Assembly (NCBI RefSeq): GCF_021631985.1
Contig: NZ_CP070225.1
Span: 9,548,001 to 9,612,000, forward strand
Direction of reading: 5' to 3'
DNA: 64,000 bases
Source: Sandaracinus amylolyticus
GTDB lineage: Bacteria > Myxococcota_A > Polyangia > Polyangiales > Sandaracinaceae
In this document: positions 25,524 to 34,676 of the stretch, in pieces
Position numbering within the stretch: the stretch's first letter is position 1
How the letters are laid out: every line of letters begins with the position of its first letter
Program-made: the position numbers and the translations under genes
The notes under the pieces: model-generated
What the model saw: the letters and a program-made list of their open reading frames with translations, nothing else
What the model was told of the DNA's origin: nothing
Databases searched by the model: none

Positions 25524-27350
25524 ATGGCCTCTCGCATCGAAGACTACGCGTTCATCGGCGACATGAAGGGCTCGGCCCTCGTCTCGCGCAATGCCGACAT
25601 CGACTGGCTCTGCGTGCCGCGCTTCGACTCCGAGGCGTGCCTCGCCGCGCTGCTGGGTCGCGACGAGCACGGGCGCTGGGCGATGCGCCCGACGACGCGC
25701 GTGCGCGAGACGCGGCAGCGTTATCGCGGCGACACGCTGGTGCTGGAGACCGAGCTCGAGTGCGACGAGGGCGTGGTCCGCATCGTCGACTTCATGACGC
25801 CCACGCTCGATCGCAACGACGTGATCCGGATCGTCGAGGGCGTGAGTGGCGCCGTGACACTCGAGATGGTGCTCGATGTGCGATTCGGCTACGGCGCGAA
25901 CCTGCCCTGGATCCGCTGTTACGACGGGCTCGTCACACTCGTCGCGGGGCCCGACTCGATGCACCTGCGCGCATCGGTGCCCCTCACCGCCGGGCGCTCC
26001 CGCGTGTCCTCGACGTTCACGATCCGCGCAGGCGAGCAGGCGTCGTTCGTCGCGACGTGGACCGCATCGGATCGTGCGGCGCCTCAGCCGCTCGACGTCC
26101 CTCGCGCGCTCGAGGACACGGAGCGCTTCTGGCTCGAGTGGGCGAGTCGCTGCACCTATCGAGGCAAGTGGCGCGACGCAGTACTGCGCTCGCTGCTCAC
26201 CCTGAAGGCGCTCACGTACGCACCGACCGGCGGCATCGTCGCGGCCCCGACGACCTCGCTCCCCGAGGAGATCGGTGGAGTGCGCAACTGGGACTATCGA
26301 TTCTGCTGGTTGCGCGACGCGACTCTGACGCTCGATGCGCTGATGATCGGCGGCTACTCCGACGAAGCGCGCGCGTGGCGCGACTGGATCGCGCGCACGG
26401 TGCTCGGAGATCCGTCGCGCCTGCAGATCATGTACGGGCTCGCGGGCGAGCGGAGATTGACCGAATTCGAGCTCGACTGGCTCCCTGGATACGAGGAGTC
26501 GCGACCGGTGCGAGTCGGCAATGGCGCATGGAGCCAATTCCAGCTCGACGTCTACGGCGAGACGATCAGCTGTCTGTACCAGGCGCGCCGCGCGGGCCTG
26601 CCGCCGCTCGAAGAAGCGTGGGAGATCGCGCGCGAGGTCTTCGAGCGCGTCGAGCACATCTGGCAGCGACCCGACGAAGGCATCTGGGAAGTGCGCGGCG
26701 GTGGTCTGCGCCACTTCACGCACTCGAAGGTGATGGCGTGGGTCGCGATCGATCGCTCGATCCGACTCGTCGAGGAGTACGGCGTCGGTGGCGATCCGTT
26801 GCAGAGCGAGCTGCCCCACCTGCGCGCGCTGCGCGAGCGCATCCACGAGGACGTGTGCACGCGCGCGTGGAACCAGGGCATCGGCGCGTTCGCGCAGTCG
26901 TACGGCTCGGACGCGCTCGACGCGAGCGTGCTGATCATCCCGCACGTCGGGTTCCTGCCCGCCGACGATCCGCGCATGCTCTCGACGGTCCGCGCGATCG
27001 AGAAGCGACTGCTGCGCGGCGGGTTCGTGCAGCGCTACTCGACCGGCCTCGGGCTCGACGGATTGCCCGGCGACGAGAGCCCGTTCCTCGCGTGCAGCTT
27101 CTGGCTCGCCGACAACTACGCGTACCAGGGGCGCATCGACGACGCCGAGAAGCTCTTCGAGCGCCTGCTCGCGCTCCAGAATCACGTCGGTCTGCTCTCG
27201 GAGGAGTACGATCCGATCGCGGGGCGGCAGATCGGGAACTTCCCCCAGGCGTTCTCGCACCTCGCGCTCATCTTCTCCGCGAACGCGATCGAGATCTGCC
27301 GCGCGAAGAAGACGCGCCCCCGCGCCGAGGCCCAGCCCGCACATCCCTGA
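25524..27350 (+). CDS. Glycoside hydrolase family 15 protein (glucoamylase/trehalase type)
   Basis: The ATG at 25524 begins the conserved N-terminus MASRIEDYAFIGDMKGSALV. The 608-residue protein has the N-terminal beta-sandwich of bacterial GH15 enzymes (about 1-210), with IDWLCVPRFDS. The (alpha/alpha)6 catalytic domain follows, with LPEEIGGVRNWDYRFCWLRD carrying the first conserved acid cluster. A second region at SFWLADNYAYQGRIDDAEKLFERL and EEYDPIAGRQIGNFPQAFSH is also typical. It lacks a signal peptide and so is cytoplasmic, fitting breakdown of glycogen, maltodextrin or trehalose. The gene is isolated from other sugar genes; the histidine kinase 18 bp downstream may be cotranscribed. 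Confidence 0.95.
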   Translation: MASRIEDYAFIGDMKGSALVSRNADIDWLCVPRFDSEACLAALLGRDEHGRWAMRPTTRVRETRQRYRGDTLVLETELECDEGVVRIVDFMTPTLDRNDVIRIVEGVSGAVTLEMVLDVRFGYGANLPWIRCYDGLVTLVAGPDSMHLRASVPLTAGRSRVSSTFTIRAGEQASFVATWTASDRAAPQPLDVPRALEDTERFWLEWASRCTYRGKWRDAVLRSLLTLKALTYAPTGGIVAAPTTSLPEEIGGVRNWDYRFCWLRDATLTLDALMIGGYSDEARAWRDWIARTVLGDPSRLQIMYGLAGERRLTEFELDWLPGYEESRPVRVGNGAWSQFQLDVYGETISCLYQARRAGLPPLEEAWEIAREVFERVEHIWQRPDEGIWEVRGGGLRHFTHSKVMAWVAIDRSIRLVEEYGVGGDPLQSELPHLRALRERIHEDVCTRAWNQGIGAFAQSYGSDALDASVLIIPHVGFLPADDPRMLSTVRAIEKRLLRGGFVQRYSTGLGLDGLPGDESPFLACSFWLADNYAYQGRIDDAEKLFERLLALQNHVGLLSEEYDPIAGRQIGNFPQAFSHLALIFSANAIEICRAKKTRPRAEAQPAHP

Positions 27351-27368
27351 GCGGACCGGGTCCGAGAT

Positions 27369-28562
27369 GTGCTGTCACGCGATCGCGTGACCGGCCCCCT
27401 CGACCCGCGTTGCCACGAGCTCGCGCGCGTCCTGCGCGAGGAGAAGCAGGTGATCCTCGACACCTGGGTCGAGCGCGTGCGCGCCGACCCGCGGGTGCCG
27501 CGCGCGAGCACGCTCCCCGACGACGAGCTGCTCGATCACGCACCGATGCTGCTCGACGAGGTCGCGCGCGCGCTCGAGGGGCACGATGCACCGCAAGAGC
27601 GTCACGCTGCGGCCTCGGAGCACGGTGCCCAGCGCGCGGGCCACGGCTACGACATCCCCGCCGTCGTGCGCGAGATCGCGGTGCTGCGCGACATCGTGGT
27701 CGAGCGGCTCGTGCCGCACCAGACGCTCTTCGACGGCGCCCCGGGCCGCACGTTCCACGGCGTGTTCGACGACGCGATCGCCGCCTCGGTCGAGCGCATG
27801 GAGAACGTCGTGCGCGCGGCGATCGAGCTCCAGCGCGACGACGCCGAGCAGGCCAAGCGACGCGCCGAGCGCTCCGATGCCGAGAAGGATCTCTTCGTCG
27901 CAGTGATCGCGCACGAGATCCGGACGCCGCTGCAGGCGGTGCTGGGCTGGGTCGCGCTCGCGCGAGAGCGGGTGCGGGGCGACGACCTCCTGGCGCGCGC
28001 GATCGACACGATCGATCGCAACGTCGGGCTGCAGCGCCGGCTCGTCGAGGACCTGCTGGATCTCGCGCGGGTGCGCAGCGGGAAGCTCTCGCTCGATCTG
28101 CAGCGCGTCGAGCTCGCGCACCTCCTCGCGGCCGCCGTCGAGTCGGCGCGGCCGTTCGCGGCGAGCAAGGACGTCGAGCTCGCGCTGGAGCACGCCGCGC
28201 CGGCGTACGTGGACGGCGATCGCGAGCGCTTGCTGCAGGTGCTCTCGAACCTGCTCACGAACGCGATGAAGTTCACGTCGCGAGGAGGGCACGTGATCGT
28301 GCGCGTGCGCCCCGCCGAAGATCACGTGCGCGTGGAGGTGAGCGACGACGGCGCGGGCATCGCGCCGGAGATCCGCGCGTCGGTGTTCGATCCGTTCCGC
28401 CAGGGCGACCCGCTCGCGGGGAGCCGCAGCGGCGGGCTCGGCCTCGGGCTCGCGATCGTGCGCGAGGTGGTCGAGGCACATCGGGGCCGCGTCGGCGTGG
28501 AGAGCGAGGGCGTCGGCAAGGGCGCGACGTTCTGGTTCGAGCTGCCGCGCGCGCAGCCGTGA
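27369..28562 (+). CDS. Soluble sensor histidine kinase with RsbRD-like N-terminus
   Basis: Read from a GTG, the 397-residue protein has an N-terminal all-helical domain (LREEKQVILDTWVERV...) resembling the RsbRD/RsbR non-heme globin-type sensor. A coiled-coil linker leads to a HisKA domain with His182 in AHEIRTPLQAVLGW, then a HATPase domain with N box NLLTNAMKF, DDGAGIAP and GLGLGLAIV. No membrane segments or receiver domain are present, so it is a cytoplasmic orphan kinase; no response regulator lies nearby. It starts 18 bp after the GH15 gene. Confidence 0.92.
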   Translation: MLSRDRVTGPLDPRCHELARVLREEKQVILDTWVERVRADPRVPRASTLPDDELLDHAPMLLDEVARALEGHDAPQERHAAASEHGAQRAGHGYDIPAVVREIAVLRDIVVERLVPHQTLFDGAPGRTFHGVFDDAIAASVERMENVVRAAIELQRDDAEQAKRRAERSDAEKDLFVAVIAHEIRTPLQAVLGWVALARERVRGDDLLARAIDTIDRNVGLQRRLVEDLLDLARVRSGKLSLDLQRVELAHLLAAAVESARPFAASKDVELALEHAAPAYVDGDRERLLQVLSNLLTNAMKFTSRGGHVIVRVRPAEDHVRVEVSDDGAGIAPEIRASVFDPFRQGDPLAGSRSGGLGLGLAIVREVVEAHRGRVGVESEGVGKGATFWFELPRAQP

Positions 28563-28564
28563 GC

Positions 28565-29425
28565 TCAAGCGGGAGCGGGCGCGCCGAGCTCGCGCCGGCG
28601 GCGCATCAGCGCGAGATAGAGCGACTGCACGACGAAGGCCGTGACGACGTAGGGCACGAGCACCTCGAGCGGGCGGCCCGACGGGAACGCGACCGACGCG
28701 ATGAGCAGCGCGAGCCCGGGGTTGCGGAACGAGGCCTCGAGCGCGAGCGTGACGCGATCCTCGCGGCGAGGGCCTCCGAGCAGGTGCCCGATCGCGAGCG
28801 CGCCCGCGACGAAGAGCGCCATCGCGACGTACGAGGTCGGGTCCATCGCGAACATCGACCCCGACGACGCGACGAGGATCAGCACGACGGCGGCCGCGAG
28901 CGCGAGCTTCGCGATCGCCCCGAGCGGGCTCGCGAGCCGCGCGAGGAGGGGCGCGCGGCGCGCCGCGACGATCCCGAGCACCATCGGCGCGAGCAGCGCC
29001 GTCGCGAGCTGGCCCGCGACCTGGCTCGGGCCGACCGACGCGCGGAACCCGAGGATCGCACCGAGGGTCGCGAGCACGAGCGGCGTCGTGAACACCGCGA
29101 GCGAGCCCAGCGTCAGGTGCATCACGGTCGCGAACGACGCGTCGGCATCGCGCTCGCCCGCGATCCGCTGCAGCGCGAGCGGCGCCACCGGCGACGCGGC
29201 CATGATCGCGATGCCGACGTGCACGCGAGGGCTCGTGGGGACGATCGTGAGCACGACCAGCGCGAGCAGCGGGACCAGCACGATCACCGCGAGCGCCGCG
29301 CGCGACATCAGCCAGGGTCGATCCGCGCTCGCCGCACGTCGATCGTCGACGCGCATCGAGAGCCCGTGCGCGAACATCAGCGCGGGCAGCGCGACCGCGA
29401 TGATCGCCCGGATCGCGTCGGCCAT
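28565..29425 (-). CDS. Bile acid:sodium symporter family (BASS/SBF-like) transporter
   Basis: The 286-residue protein has about nine hydrophobic segments and the SBF/BASS plan: MFAHGLSMRVDD near helix 1, a Pro-rich segment VGIAIMAASPVAPLAL, and a late helix FRNPGLALLIASVAF. The last matches the conserved 'RNxxLAL' motif of this fold. The substrate could be a bile-acid-like organic anion or pyruvate/pantoate type; it cannot be told from sequence. It converges tail to tail with the histidine kinase gene (2 bp apart) and lies just downstream of the lipoprotein gene on the same strand. Confidence 0.85.
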   Translation of the reverse strand: MADAIRAIIAVALPALMFAHGLSMRVDDRRAASADRPWLMSRAALAVIVLVPLLALVVLTIVPTSPRVHVGIAIMAASPVAPLALQRIAGERDADASFATVMHLTLGSLAVFTTPLVLATLGAILGFRASVGPSQVAGQLATALLAPMVLGIVAARRAPLLARLASPLGAIAKLALAAAVVLILVASSGSMFAMDPTSYVAMALFVAGALAIGHLLGGPRREDRVTLALEASFRNPGLALLIASVAFPSGRPLEVLVPYVVTAFVVQSLYLALMRRRRELGAPAPA

Positions 29426-29437
29426 CCGCGCCCGACC

Positions 29438-29959
29438 TCAGTCGTCCTGGCCGCGCAGCGTCGCGTACTCGATCTGCTCGCCGGTCGAGATCTCGCAGTC
29501 GCCCATCCCACCCGACGCCGGGCCGTCCTCGGGGCGCGCGAGCACGAACGCGCAGCGCATCCGCTCCTCGCCGGGGCCCTCCAGCTGCGCGATCACGCGG
29601 CCCGAGTACGTCCGGACGAAGCCCGGATAGTCGTAGTACATCAGCGGGTAGCCGTAGCCGCCGTACCAGGCGTGTCCCCACGTGGTCCAGTACGGCGAGA
29701 CGTCCGAGGTCAGCGTGCTCGACGTGATCTGCAGGAACGTGCCGCGGAACACGCGACCGTCGGGCAGCGTCGCGCTGATGTCGCCGCGCGTCGCGTCGGG
29801 CTCGGCGATCCACGCGAACTCGACGTCGCCCTCGCGCTGCTTGCCGACGGTCTGGAGCTCGCCGCGCCCGCTGCCGCTCGTCGCGCACGCGCCGAGCGCG
29901 AGCACGGAGACGACGAGCGCTGCTGCGCCGTACCGGTGGATCGATCGTTCGCGTCGCAT
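29438..29959 (-). CDS. Small lipoprotein, Tyr/Gly-rich centre
   Basis: Translation from the Met at 29959 gives 173 residues with a lipoprotein signal (VVSVLALGACATSG). Upstream in-frame codons are GC-rich leader and are excluded. The mature protein contains an OB-like or beta-rich stretch (FAWIAEPDATRGDISATLPD and VFRGTFLQITS) and a striking aromatic segment (WGHAWYGGYGYPLMYYDYPG), often seen in outer-membrane associated lipoproteins. It probably forms a two-gene unit with the downstream transporter, 12 bp away. No family recognised. Confidence 0.75.
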   Translation of the reverse strand: MRRERSIHRYGAAALVVSVLALGACATSGSGRGELQTVGKQREGDVEFAWIAEPDATRGDISATLPDGRVFRGTFLQITSSTLTSDVSPYWTTWGHAWYGGYGYPLMYYDYPGFVRTYSGRVIAQLEGPGEERMRCAFVLARPEDGPASGGMGDCEISTGEQIEYATLRGQDD

Positions 29960-30199
29960 CGTCGTCCTCGTGCGTAGGGCCGTGCACCGACCAAGAAGCA
30001 GGCGACGTGCCTCGTGGCGATCGTGAGCTGCGCCCGTCGCGCGATGCCGTCGAGCGCGAGCGGCGGGCACGGTGCCGCGTGTCGACGTGCACGATCGATT
30101 ACCTCCCGCGGCGCGATCCGACCGGTCGCGAAGAAGCCGCGTCGCAGCGCCCCGGATGGGAGGCGAGGCCGATCTCCCCGCGCTCGGCGGTGCTCGCGG

Positions 30200-30252
30200 C
30201 GAGGTACCTCGAATCGCTCGACGCCGAGCACGTGATCGCGAGCGATCACGTG
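30200..30252. promoter_or_regulatory. Two perfect palindromes upstream of a lipoprotein operon
   Basis: CGAGGTACCTCG (30200-30211) is followed after 17 bp by CACGTGATCGC-GA-GCGATCACGTG (30229-30252). They sit in the 350 bp between divergent lipoprotein genes, 58-110 bp upstream of the rightward start. The rest of this interval shows no gene I can support. These are candidate operators; an mRNA hairpin is the alternative. Confidence 0.5.
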
Positions 30253-30309
30253 GCGCGCGAGAGCTGGCGTGAGCCGTGCTCGACCCGCTCTCGCCAGGGA
30301 GGTCGACGG

Positions 30310-30957
30310 ATGCGGAAGGCGTGGACCAACGCGGTCGTGACGGGGTCGCTCGGCGTCGCGCTCTGCGCGGGATGCGGCGCCGAGACGCCTCCGCGCCCGC
30401 CGGCGCCGATCGTCAGCCACGGTGGAGAGCGCGCGGAGGGGACGCCGCCCGCGCTCATCGAGATCGCCGAGTCGTCGCTCGTCGATCTGCCGACCGCGCC
30501 CGGCCCCTCGACCGCGCCGACGCCGAGCGCCGTCGCGACCCCTTCGACCGTGGTCGAAGGCGAGCCGCCGGCGCCGGTCGCGCTCGAGTGCCCGAGCGAC
30601 GTGGCGGGGCTCGAGGCGCGCGCGATCTCCACCGCGCGCGGCGCCGCGCTCGTGCTGCGCACGACGGAGACCGATCAGGTCGACGAGCTCCGGCGACGCG
30701 TGCGCGCGCTGGCGAGCGCGCTCGACGAAGAGCGCCGCGAGAGCGAGGCCGCGCCCGCGATGCCGCGCTTCGCGGCGGACGGAGCGATGCACCAGACGCG
30801 CGAGGTGCGCCTGCAGGACGTCGCGCGCGGCGTGCGCATGGAGCTCTTCCCTCGCGACGGCGAGCCGGCCGCGCGACGCGAGCTGCGCGACGAGCTGCGC
30901 GAGGACGCGCGCGTGCTGGCCGAAGGCCGCTGTCCGCTGCGCTTCCAGTCGACGTGA
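30310..30957 (+). CDS. Hypothetical lipoprotein
   Basis: The ATG at 30310 is preceded by AGGGAGG, a strong ribosome site, so longer in-frame readings are rejected. The 215-residue product has a signal with a slightly unusual lipobox (VALCAGC). A Pro/Ala/Thr-rich linker is followed by a helical charged C-terminus with a coiled-coil look (DELRRRVRALASALDEERRE). No enzymatic motif is seen. It lies 17 bp before a barrel-like outer membrane protein and is probably cotranscribed, so it may be a periplasmic or outer-membrane partner of that protein. Confidence 0.75.
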   Translation: MRKAWTNAVVTGSLGVALCAGCGAETPPRPPAPIVSHGGERAEGTPPALIEIAESSLVDLPTAPGPSTAPTPSAVATPSTVVEGEPPAPVALECPSDVAGLEARAISTARGAALVLRTTETDQVDELRRRVRALASALDEERRESEAAPAMPRFAADGAMHQTREVRLQDVARGVRMELFPRDGEPAARRELRDELREDARVLAEGRCPLRFQST

Positions 30958-30974
30958 CGCGAGGAGAGGGAGAC

Positions 30975-31844
30975 ATGCAGCGCGAGCGATCGAACGAAGG
31001 TGCACGTTGGCTGGCCGCGTGGATCGTGGTCGCGGCGTGCGTGATGGCGTCGGGTGCGAGCGCGCAGGTCGCCGAGGGCGGCCTCGTCTACGTGCAGGAC
31101 GACGACGGGGCCCTCGTGCTCTATCGCCGGATCGACGCGCCACGAGAAGGCGACGGGCGCGCGCGCTTCGTGCGCGTGACCCAGGAGCCCACCGGCCCGG
31201 AGGCGCAGTCGATCCCGGTCGTGCCGCGCAGCGCGGTGCTCACCGAGGTCGGCACCGAGACGCCGGAGGTCGACGTCTTCGAGTCCCCGACGACGCCCGA
31301 GGGCGTCGAGCTCGCCTCCCACGCACGGCAGCCCGCCGACGCCCCGATGTACATCGAGCAGCCCGCCGCGGAGCTCGCGCGCTTCCGCCTCGGCGCCTCG
31401 GTGATCGGCGGCGGGATGCTCGGTGACCTCGATGGCTGGCTCGTCGGCGGGAACCTCCGCGTCGGCACCCAGCTCGGTCCGTGGTTCGCGTTCTACTACG
31501 CGCCGACGTTCCTCTACGCGGGGCTGAGCGACTCCGACGGCGCGTTCGTGTTCTGGAGCTCGTTCGTCGGCGAGGTGACGTTCTGGGACCTCGTGTCGGT
31601 CGGCGTCGGGCCCTCCGTCGACATCTACGACGACTGCAACCCGCGGGTGCGCGGGAACGCTGCGTGCTCGCGCGTCGACGAGGCGTTCTTCGGCCTCCAC
31701 GGGCGCGTGGCGGTGAACCTCGGCGCGGGCGGGCCCGGCGAGCGCGGCGCAGTGAGCGTCTCGTTCGAGGTGCACCCGACCTGGTTCGGCAACGACCTCT
31801 CGGCCGTCGCGATGCTCGGCGGCGTCGGCGCCGAGCTGTACTGA
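30975..31844 (+). CDS. Barrel-like envelope protein, paralogue A
   Basis: The 289-residue protein has a Sec signal (VVAACVMASGASAQ) and a variable N-terminal region of about 115 residues. The C-terminal part has alternating Gly and aromatic strands (LGASVIGGGMLGDLDGWLVG, GTQLGPWFAFYYAPTFLYAG) ending in a short aromatic C-terminus (GAELY), typical of outer-membrane beta barrels. The last 165 residues are clearly related to the protein at 33113-33706, with shared GWL.GGN.RVG.QLG, CxRxxxxFG.HGRV and VHPTWF motifs. The start is preceded by GAGGAGAGGG. Confidence 0.8.
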   Translation: MQRERSNEGARWLAAWIVVAACVMASGASAQVAEGGLVYVQDDDGALVLYRRIDAPREGDGRARFVRVTQEPTGPEAQSIPVVPRSAVLTEVGTETPEVDVFESPTTPEGVELASHARQPADAPMYIEQPAAELARFRLGASVIGGGMLGDLDGWLVGGNLRVGTQLGPWFAFYYAPTFLYAGLSDSDGAFVFWSSFVGEVTFWDLVSVGVGPSVDIYDDCNPRVRGNAACSRVDEAFFGLHGRVAVNLGAGGPGERGAVSVSFEVHPTWFGNDLSAVAMLGGVGAELY

Positions 31845-31854
31845 GACCTCGTCG

Positions 31855-32997
31855 TCACCCGAGCAGGCCGCGAAGCCGCTTCAGGATCTCGGCGATCGGG
31901 AGCTGCTGCATGTACACCGCGACCATCGGCAGCGCGGCGCATGCGGCGAGCAGGATCATCGTCGTGCGCCGGACCGGCAGTCGCGTCGTGTCGATCGTGT
32001 TCTGGAAGCTCGACGACATGTCGATGTGGGTCGAGGGCTCGGGCCCGTCGAGCGCGAACGGCGTCGCGCTCGGCGCGGCGATGTGCGTCGCGACGTAGCG
32101 CCTCGAGAGATCGGCGGCGGCGGCGCCGTAGTCGTCGTGACGCTTGCGCCGCGCGCGCTCGAGCGGCCACGCGAACGCGAGCATCGGCCCGATCGCGACG
32201 AGCGGCGCGGCGATGCAGAAGGTCGCGATCGACGGAGTGAGCGCGTCGACCGATCCCCCGGTGCGCCGCAACTGCGTGATCAGGCTCGCCGCGAGCGTGC
32301 ACGAGAGCGCGAGCACCACCCATCCCAGCGACTCGTGCGCGTCGGACAGGAAGCGCAGGCCCGCCATGCGATCGGGGTGCGTCGCCTCGAGCCGCAGCGG
32401 CACCCGGGCGATCCGGACGAGCAGCACGAACCAGAGCCCGAGGTGCCAGAGCCAGCGGCCCACGAGGAAGCGATAGATCGGCAGCGCGACGCAGAGGTCC
32501 CACGCGCCGGCGAACGAGAGCGTCGCGTTGGGCGCGCGCACCGGCTCCATCCACCGCTCGAAGTCGCCCTTCGCGACGTCGTCGGCCGCGAGCGCCGCGA
32601 CCAGCACCACCAGCACGACGTCGGGCCACGTCGCGCGACGCAGGCGCCCCACCGACTCGATCGCCGCGTGGAAGCCGGGGCGCCGCTCCGCGGGGACGAG
32701 CCCGGCGCGCTCGAGGTGGTCGAGCGCCTCGCCGAAGCGCCGCTCGATCGCGCGCGCTCCCATCATCAGCAGCGGCACGGACACGAGCAGGCGCGTGTGG
32801 ACGAGCACGTCGCGCGCGAACGAGCCCGTTCCACCGAAGAACGTGCCCTCGACGTACGACGCGATGGCCATCGGTGCCCACGCGACGAGCGCGATCACCA
32901 CGCATCGCTCGAGCACGCGGCGCCGCGGCCCGGCCCGCGGATCGAGCGCATCGAGCACGCGGTCGAAGGGACCGCCCGAGAAGAGCGCCTGTTGCAT
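31855..32997 (-). CDS. Multi-spanning membrane protein, function unknown
   Basis: The 380-residue product has about six hydrophobic segments, around residues 28-48, 68-84, 118-136, 160-180, 220-245 and 262-285, plus a C-terminal helix near 350. Met at 32997 is chosen because an alternative start at 33114 would overlap the start of the divergent gene and its ribosome site. The segment LRFLSDAHESLGWVVLALS is distinctive but I cannot link it to a named family. It separates two paralogous barrel-like genes and converges with the first. Confidence 0.75.
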   Translation of the reverse strand: MQQALFSGGPFDRVLDALDPRAGPRRRVLERCVVIALVAWAPMAIASYVEGTFFGGTGSFARDVLVHTRLLVSVPLLMMGARAIERRFGEALDHLERAGLVPAERRPGFHAAIESVGRLRRATWPDVVLVVLVAALAADDVAKGDFERWMEPVRAPNATLSFAGAWDLCVALPIYRFLVGRWLWHLGLWFVLLVRIARVPLRLEATHPDRMAGLRFLSDAHESLGWVVLALSCTLAASLITQLRRTGGSVDALTPSIATFCIAAPLVAIGPMLAFAWPLERARRKRHDDYGAAAADLSRRYVATHIAAPSATPFALDGPEPSTHIDMSSSFQNTIDTTRLPVRRTTMILLAACAALPMVAVYMQQLPIAEILKRLRGLLG

Positions 32998-33112
32998 GCG
33001 CGAGGCCGAAGCGCGTGCCGTGCCGGCACACGCGAGTGGCACGCGCGCTGCGAGAGCACGCCACGGAGCGCCGATGATCGAGCCGCGTCGAGCACGTCCA
33101 GGAGGTGTCGTC

Positions 33113-33706
33113 ATGCGAGTCGATCGTTGCGTGCTGGTCTCGCTCTGCCTCGCCTTGCTGGGCGGGGTGGGGCGCGCCGCGGCACAGGACGACGAAGGCT
33201 TCTGGGTGCGACCGCGCGCCGGCGGCTCGCTCGTCCTCGGCGGCACGCTCGGCGAGCCCGAGGGCTGGCTCGCGGGCGGCAACGTGCGCGTCGGCGCGCA
33301 GCTCGGCGAGTACTTCGCGACGTACTACCAGGCCACGATGATGTACGCGGCGCTCGCGGGTGGCACCGAGATCGACGATCCCGACGACGACGGCGACTCG
33401 GACAACGCGTTCGTCATGTGGAACGTGTTCCTGTTCGAGGCGACGGTGCTCGACGCGCTCTCGTTCGCGGTGGGGCCCTCGGCCGATCTCTACGAAGACT
33501 GCGAGGGGAGCGTGCAGGCGACGCGCGGCTGCGCGCGCGACTCGGTGTACTTCGGCATGCACGGGCGCGTGTCGGTCGGCTTCGGCGCGCACGATCGCGG
33601 CCGGCGTCAGGCCCTGACGCTCTCGTTCGAAGCGCACCCGACGTGGTTCGACGAGGACCACATGACGGTCTCGATGCTCGGCGGCATCGGCTTCGACCTC
33701 TATTGA
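33113..33706 (+). CDS. Barrel-like envelope protein, paralogue B
   Basis: The 197-residue protein begins with a signal peptide (VSLCLALLGGVGRAAAQ) after a GGAGGTG ribosome site. The mature part aligns with the C-terminal half of paralogue A: GGTLGEPEGWLAGGNVRVG, NAFVMWNVFLFEATVLDALS, VYFGMHGRVSVGFG and HPTWFDEDHMTVSMLGGIG. It ends in FDLY, an aromatic terminus of outer-membrane barrels. Its length suits an eight-strand barrel. An Asp-rich loop (DDPDDDGDSDN) could bind calcium. Its stop overlaps the convergent crotonase gene by 7 bp. Confidence 0.8.
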   Translation: MRVDRCVLVSLCLALLGGVGRAAAQDDEGFWVRPRAGGSLVLGGTLGEPEGWLAGGNVRVGAQLGEYFATYYQATMMYAALAGGTEIDDPDDDGDSDNAFVMWNVFLFEATVLDALSFAVGPSADLYEDCEGSVQATRGCARDSVYFGMHGRVSVGFGAHDRGRRQALTLSFEAHPTWFDEDHMTVSMLGGIGFDLY

Positions 33707-34656
33707 GGCCGGCCCTTGTAAGTCGACAGGCCGAAGTCGCCGAAGGGCTCGTCGCGCTCTCGCACCGCCTGCTTGAACCCCACCTCGGCGGCGCGCTGCT
33801 GGAACGCGTAGCCCTCCTCGGTGTGGCGCGTGAGCCCGTCGAAGACCGTCCCGACGAGCTGCGTGGTGTGGAGCCCCTGCGCCATCAGCGTCTGATTGAG
33901 CAGCAGCTTCATCATGACGAGCTGGTTGATCGGCATCTTCGCGATCCGCGCGAGCAGGATCTCGAACCGCTCGTCGAGCCGATCCGGCGGTGCCGACTCG
34001 ATCGCGAGGCCCCACTCGTGCGCTTCCTTTCCGGAGAGACAATCACCGGTGAAGAGGAGGCGCTTCGCCTTCTCGATGCCGAGGCGGTGCACCCAGATCG
34101 ACGTCGTGGGAGAGCCCCAGACGCGCGCCGGCGGATATCCGATCTTCGCGTCGTCGGCGATCACCAGCAGATCGGAGCACAGCGCCATGTCGGTGCCGCC
34201 CGCGACGCAGAAGCCGTGCACCTTGCACACGACCGGCTTCTCGCCGTGGAAGAGGCTCATGAAGCCGCGGACGTTGCGGCTCATCATCGCGTAGTCGACC
34301 ATCGGATCCCACGCGCTGTTCGGCACGTGGTTCTGCATCTGCACCGCGGGATCGAGCGGTGAGCCCGGGAGACGCGAGGGGTCGTCACTCCCGAGGGTGC
34401 TCCGCTCACTCGTTCGCGGACTGATCGCCGCGAACTGCTCGGCGCTCTCGACGAGGTCGTAGCCGCCGCAGAACCCGGAGCCGTTGCCCGAGAGCGCGAT
34501 GACGTGCACCGCCGGATCGAGGTTCGCGCGCTCCACGCACGCCGCGAGCTCGCGCGGCATGTCCATCGTGATGCCGTTGCCGCGCTTCGGGCGGTTCAAC
34601 GTGATGCGCGCGATTCGCCCGGTGACCTCGAAGGTCATGGTCTTCAGCGTGTCCAC
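33700..34656 (-). CDS. Crotonase / enoyl-CoA hydratase family protein
   Basis: The 318-residue protein has the crotonase fold. An N-terminal ARITLNRPKRGNGIT is followed by an oxyanion hole at ALSGNGSGFCGGYDL and a second at VHGFCVAGGTDMALCSD. An insert of about 45 residues between them carries DPMVDYAMMSRNVRGFMS. This longer form resembles actinobacterial enoyl-CoA hydratases. Whether the catalytic acid matches a hydratase or an isomerase is not decided. It is divergent from a PaaX-type regulator with an operator-like palindrome between them, so PaaX control is likely. Confidence 0.9.
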   Translation of the reverse strand: MDTLKTMTFEVTGRIARITLNRPKRGNGITMDMPRELAACVERANLDPAVHVIALSGNGSGFCGGYDLVESAEQFAAISPRTSERSTLGSDDPSRLPGSPLDPAVQMQNHVPNSAWDPMVDYAMMSRNVRGFMSLFHGEKPVVCKVHGFCVAGGTDMALCSDLLVIADDAKIGYPPARVWGSPTTSIWVHRLGIEKAKRLLFTGDCLSGKEAHEWGLAIESAPPDRLDERFEILLARIAKMPINQLVMMKLLLNQTLMAQGLHTTQLVGTVFDGLTRHTEEGYAFQQRAAEVGFKQAVRERDEPFGDFGLSTYKGRPQ

Positions 34657-34676
34657 GACAGCCTCCTTACGATCGA

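Noticed and set aside
30007-30309. N-terminal extension of the lipoprotein at 30310
   Set aside because: It would bury the signal peptide, and the ATG at 30310 has a clear AGGGAGG ribosome site.
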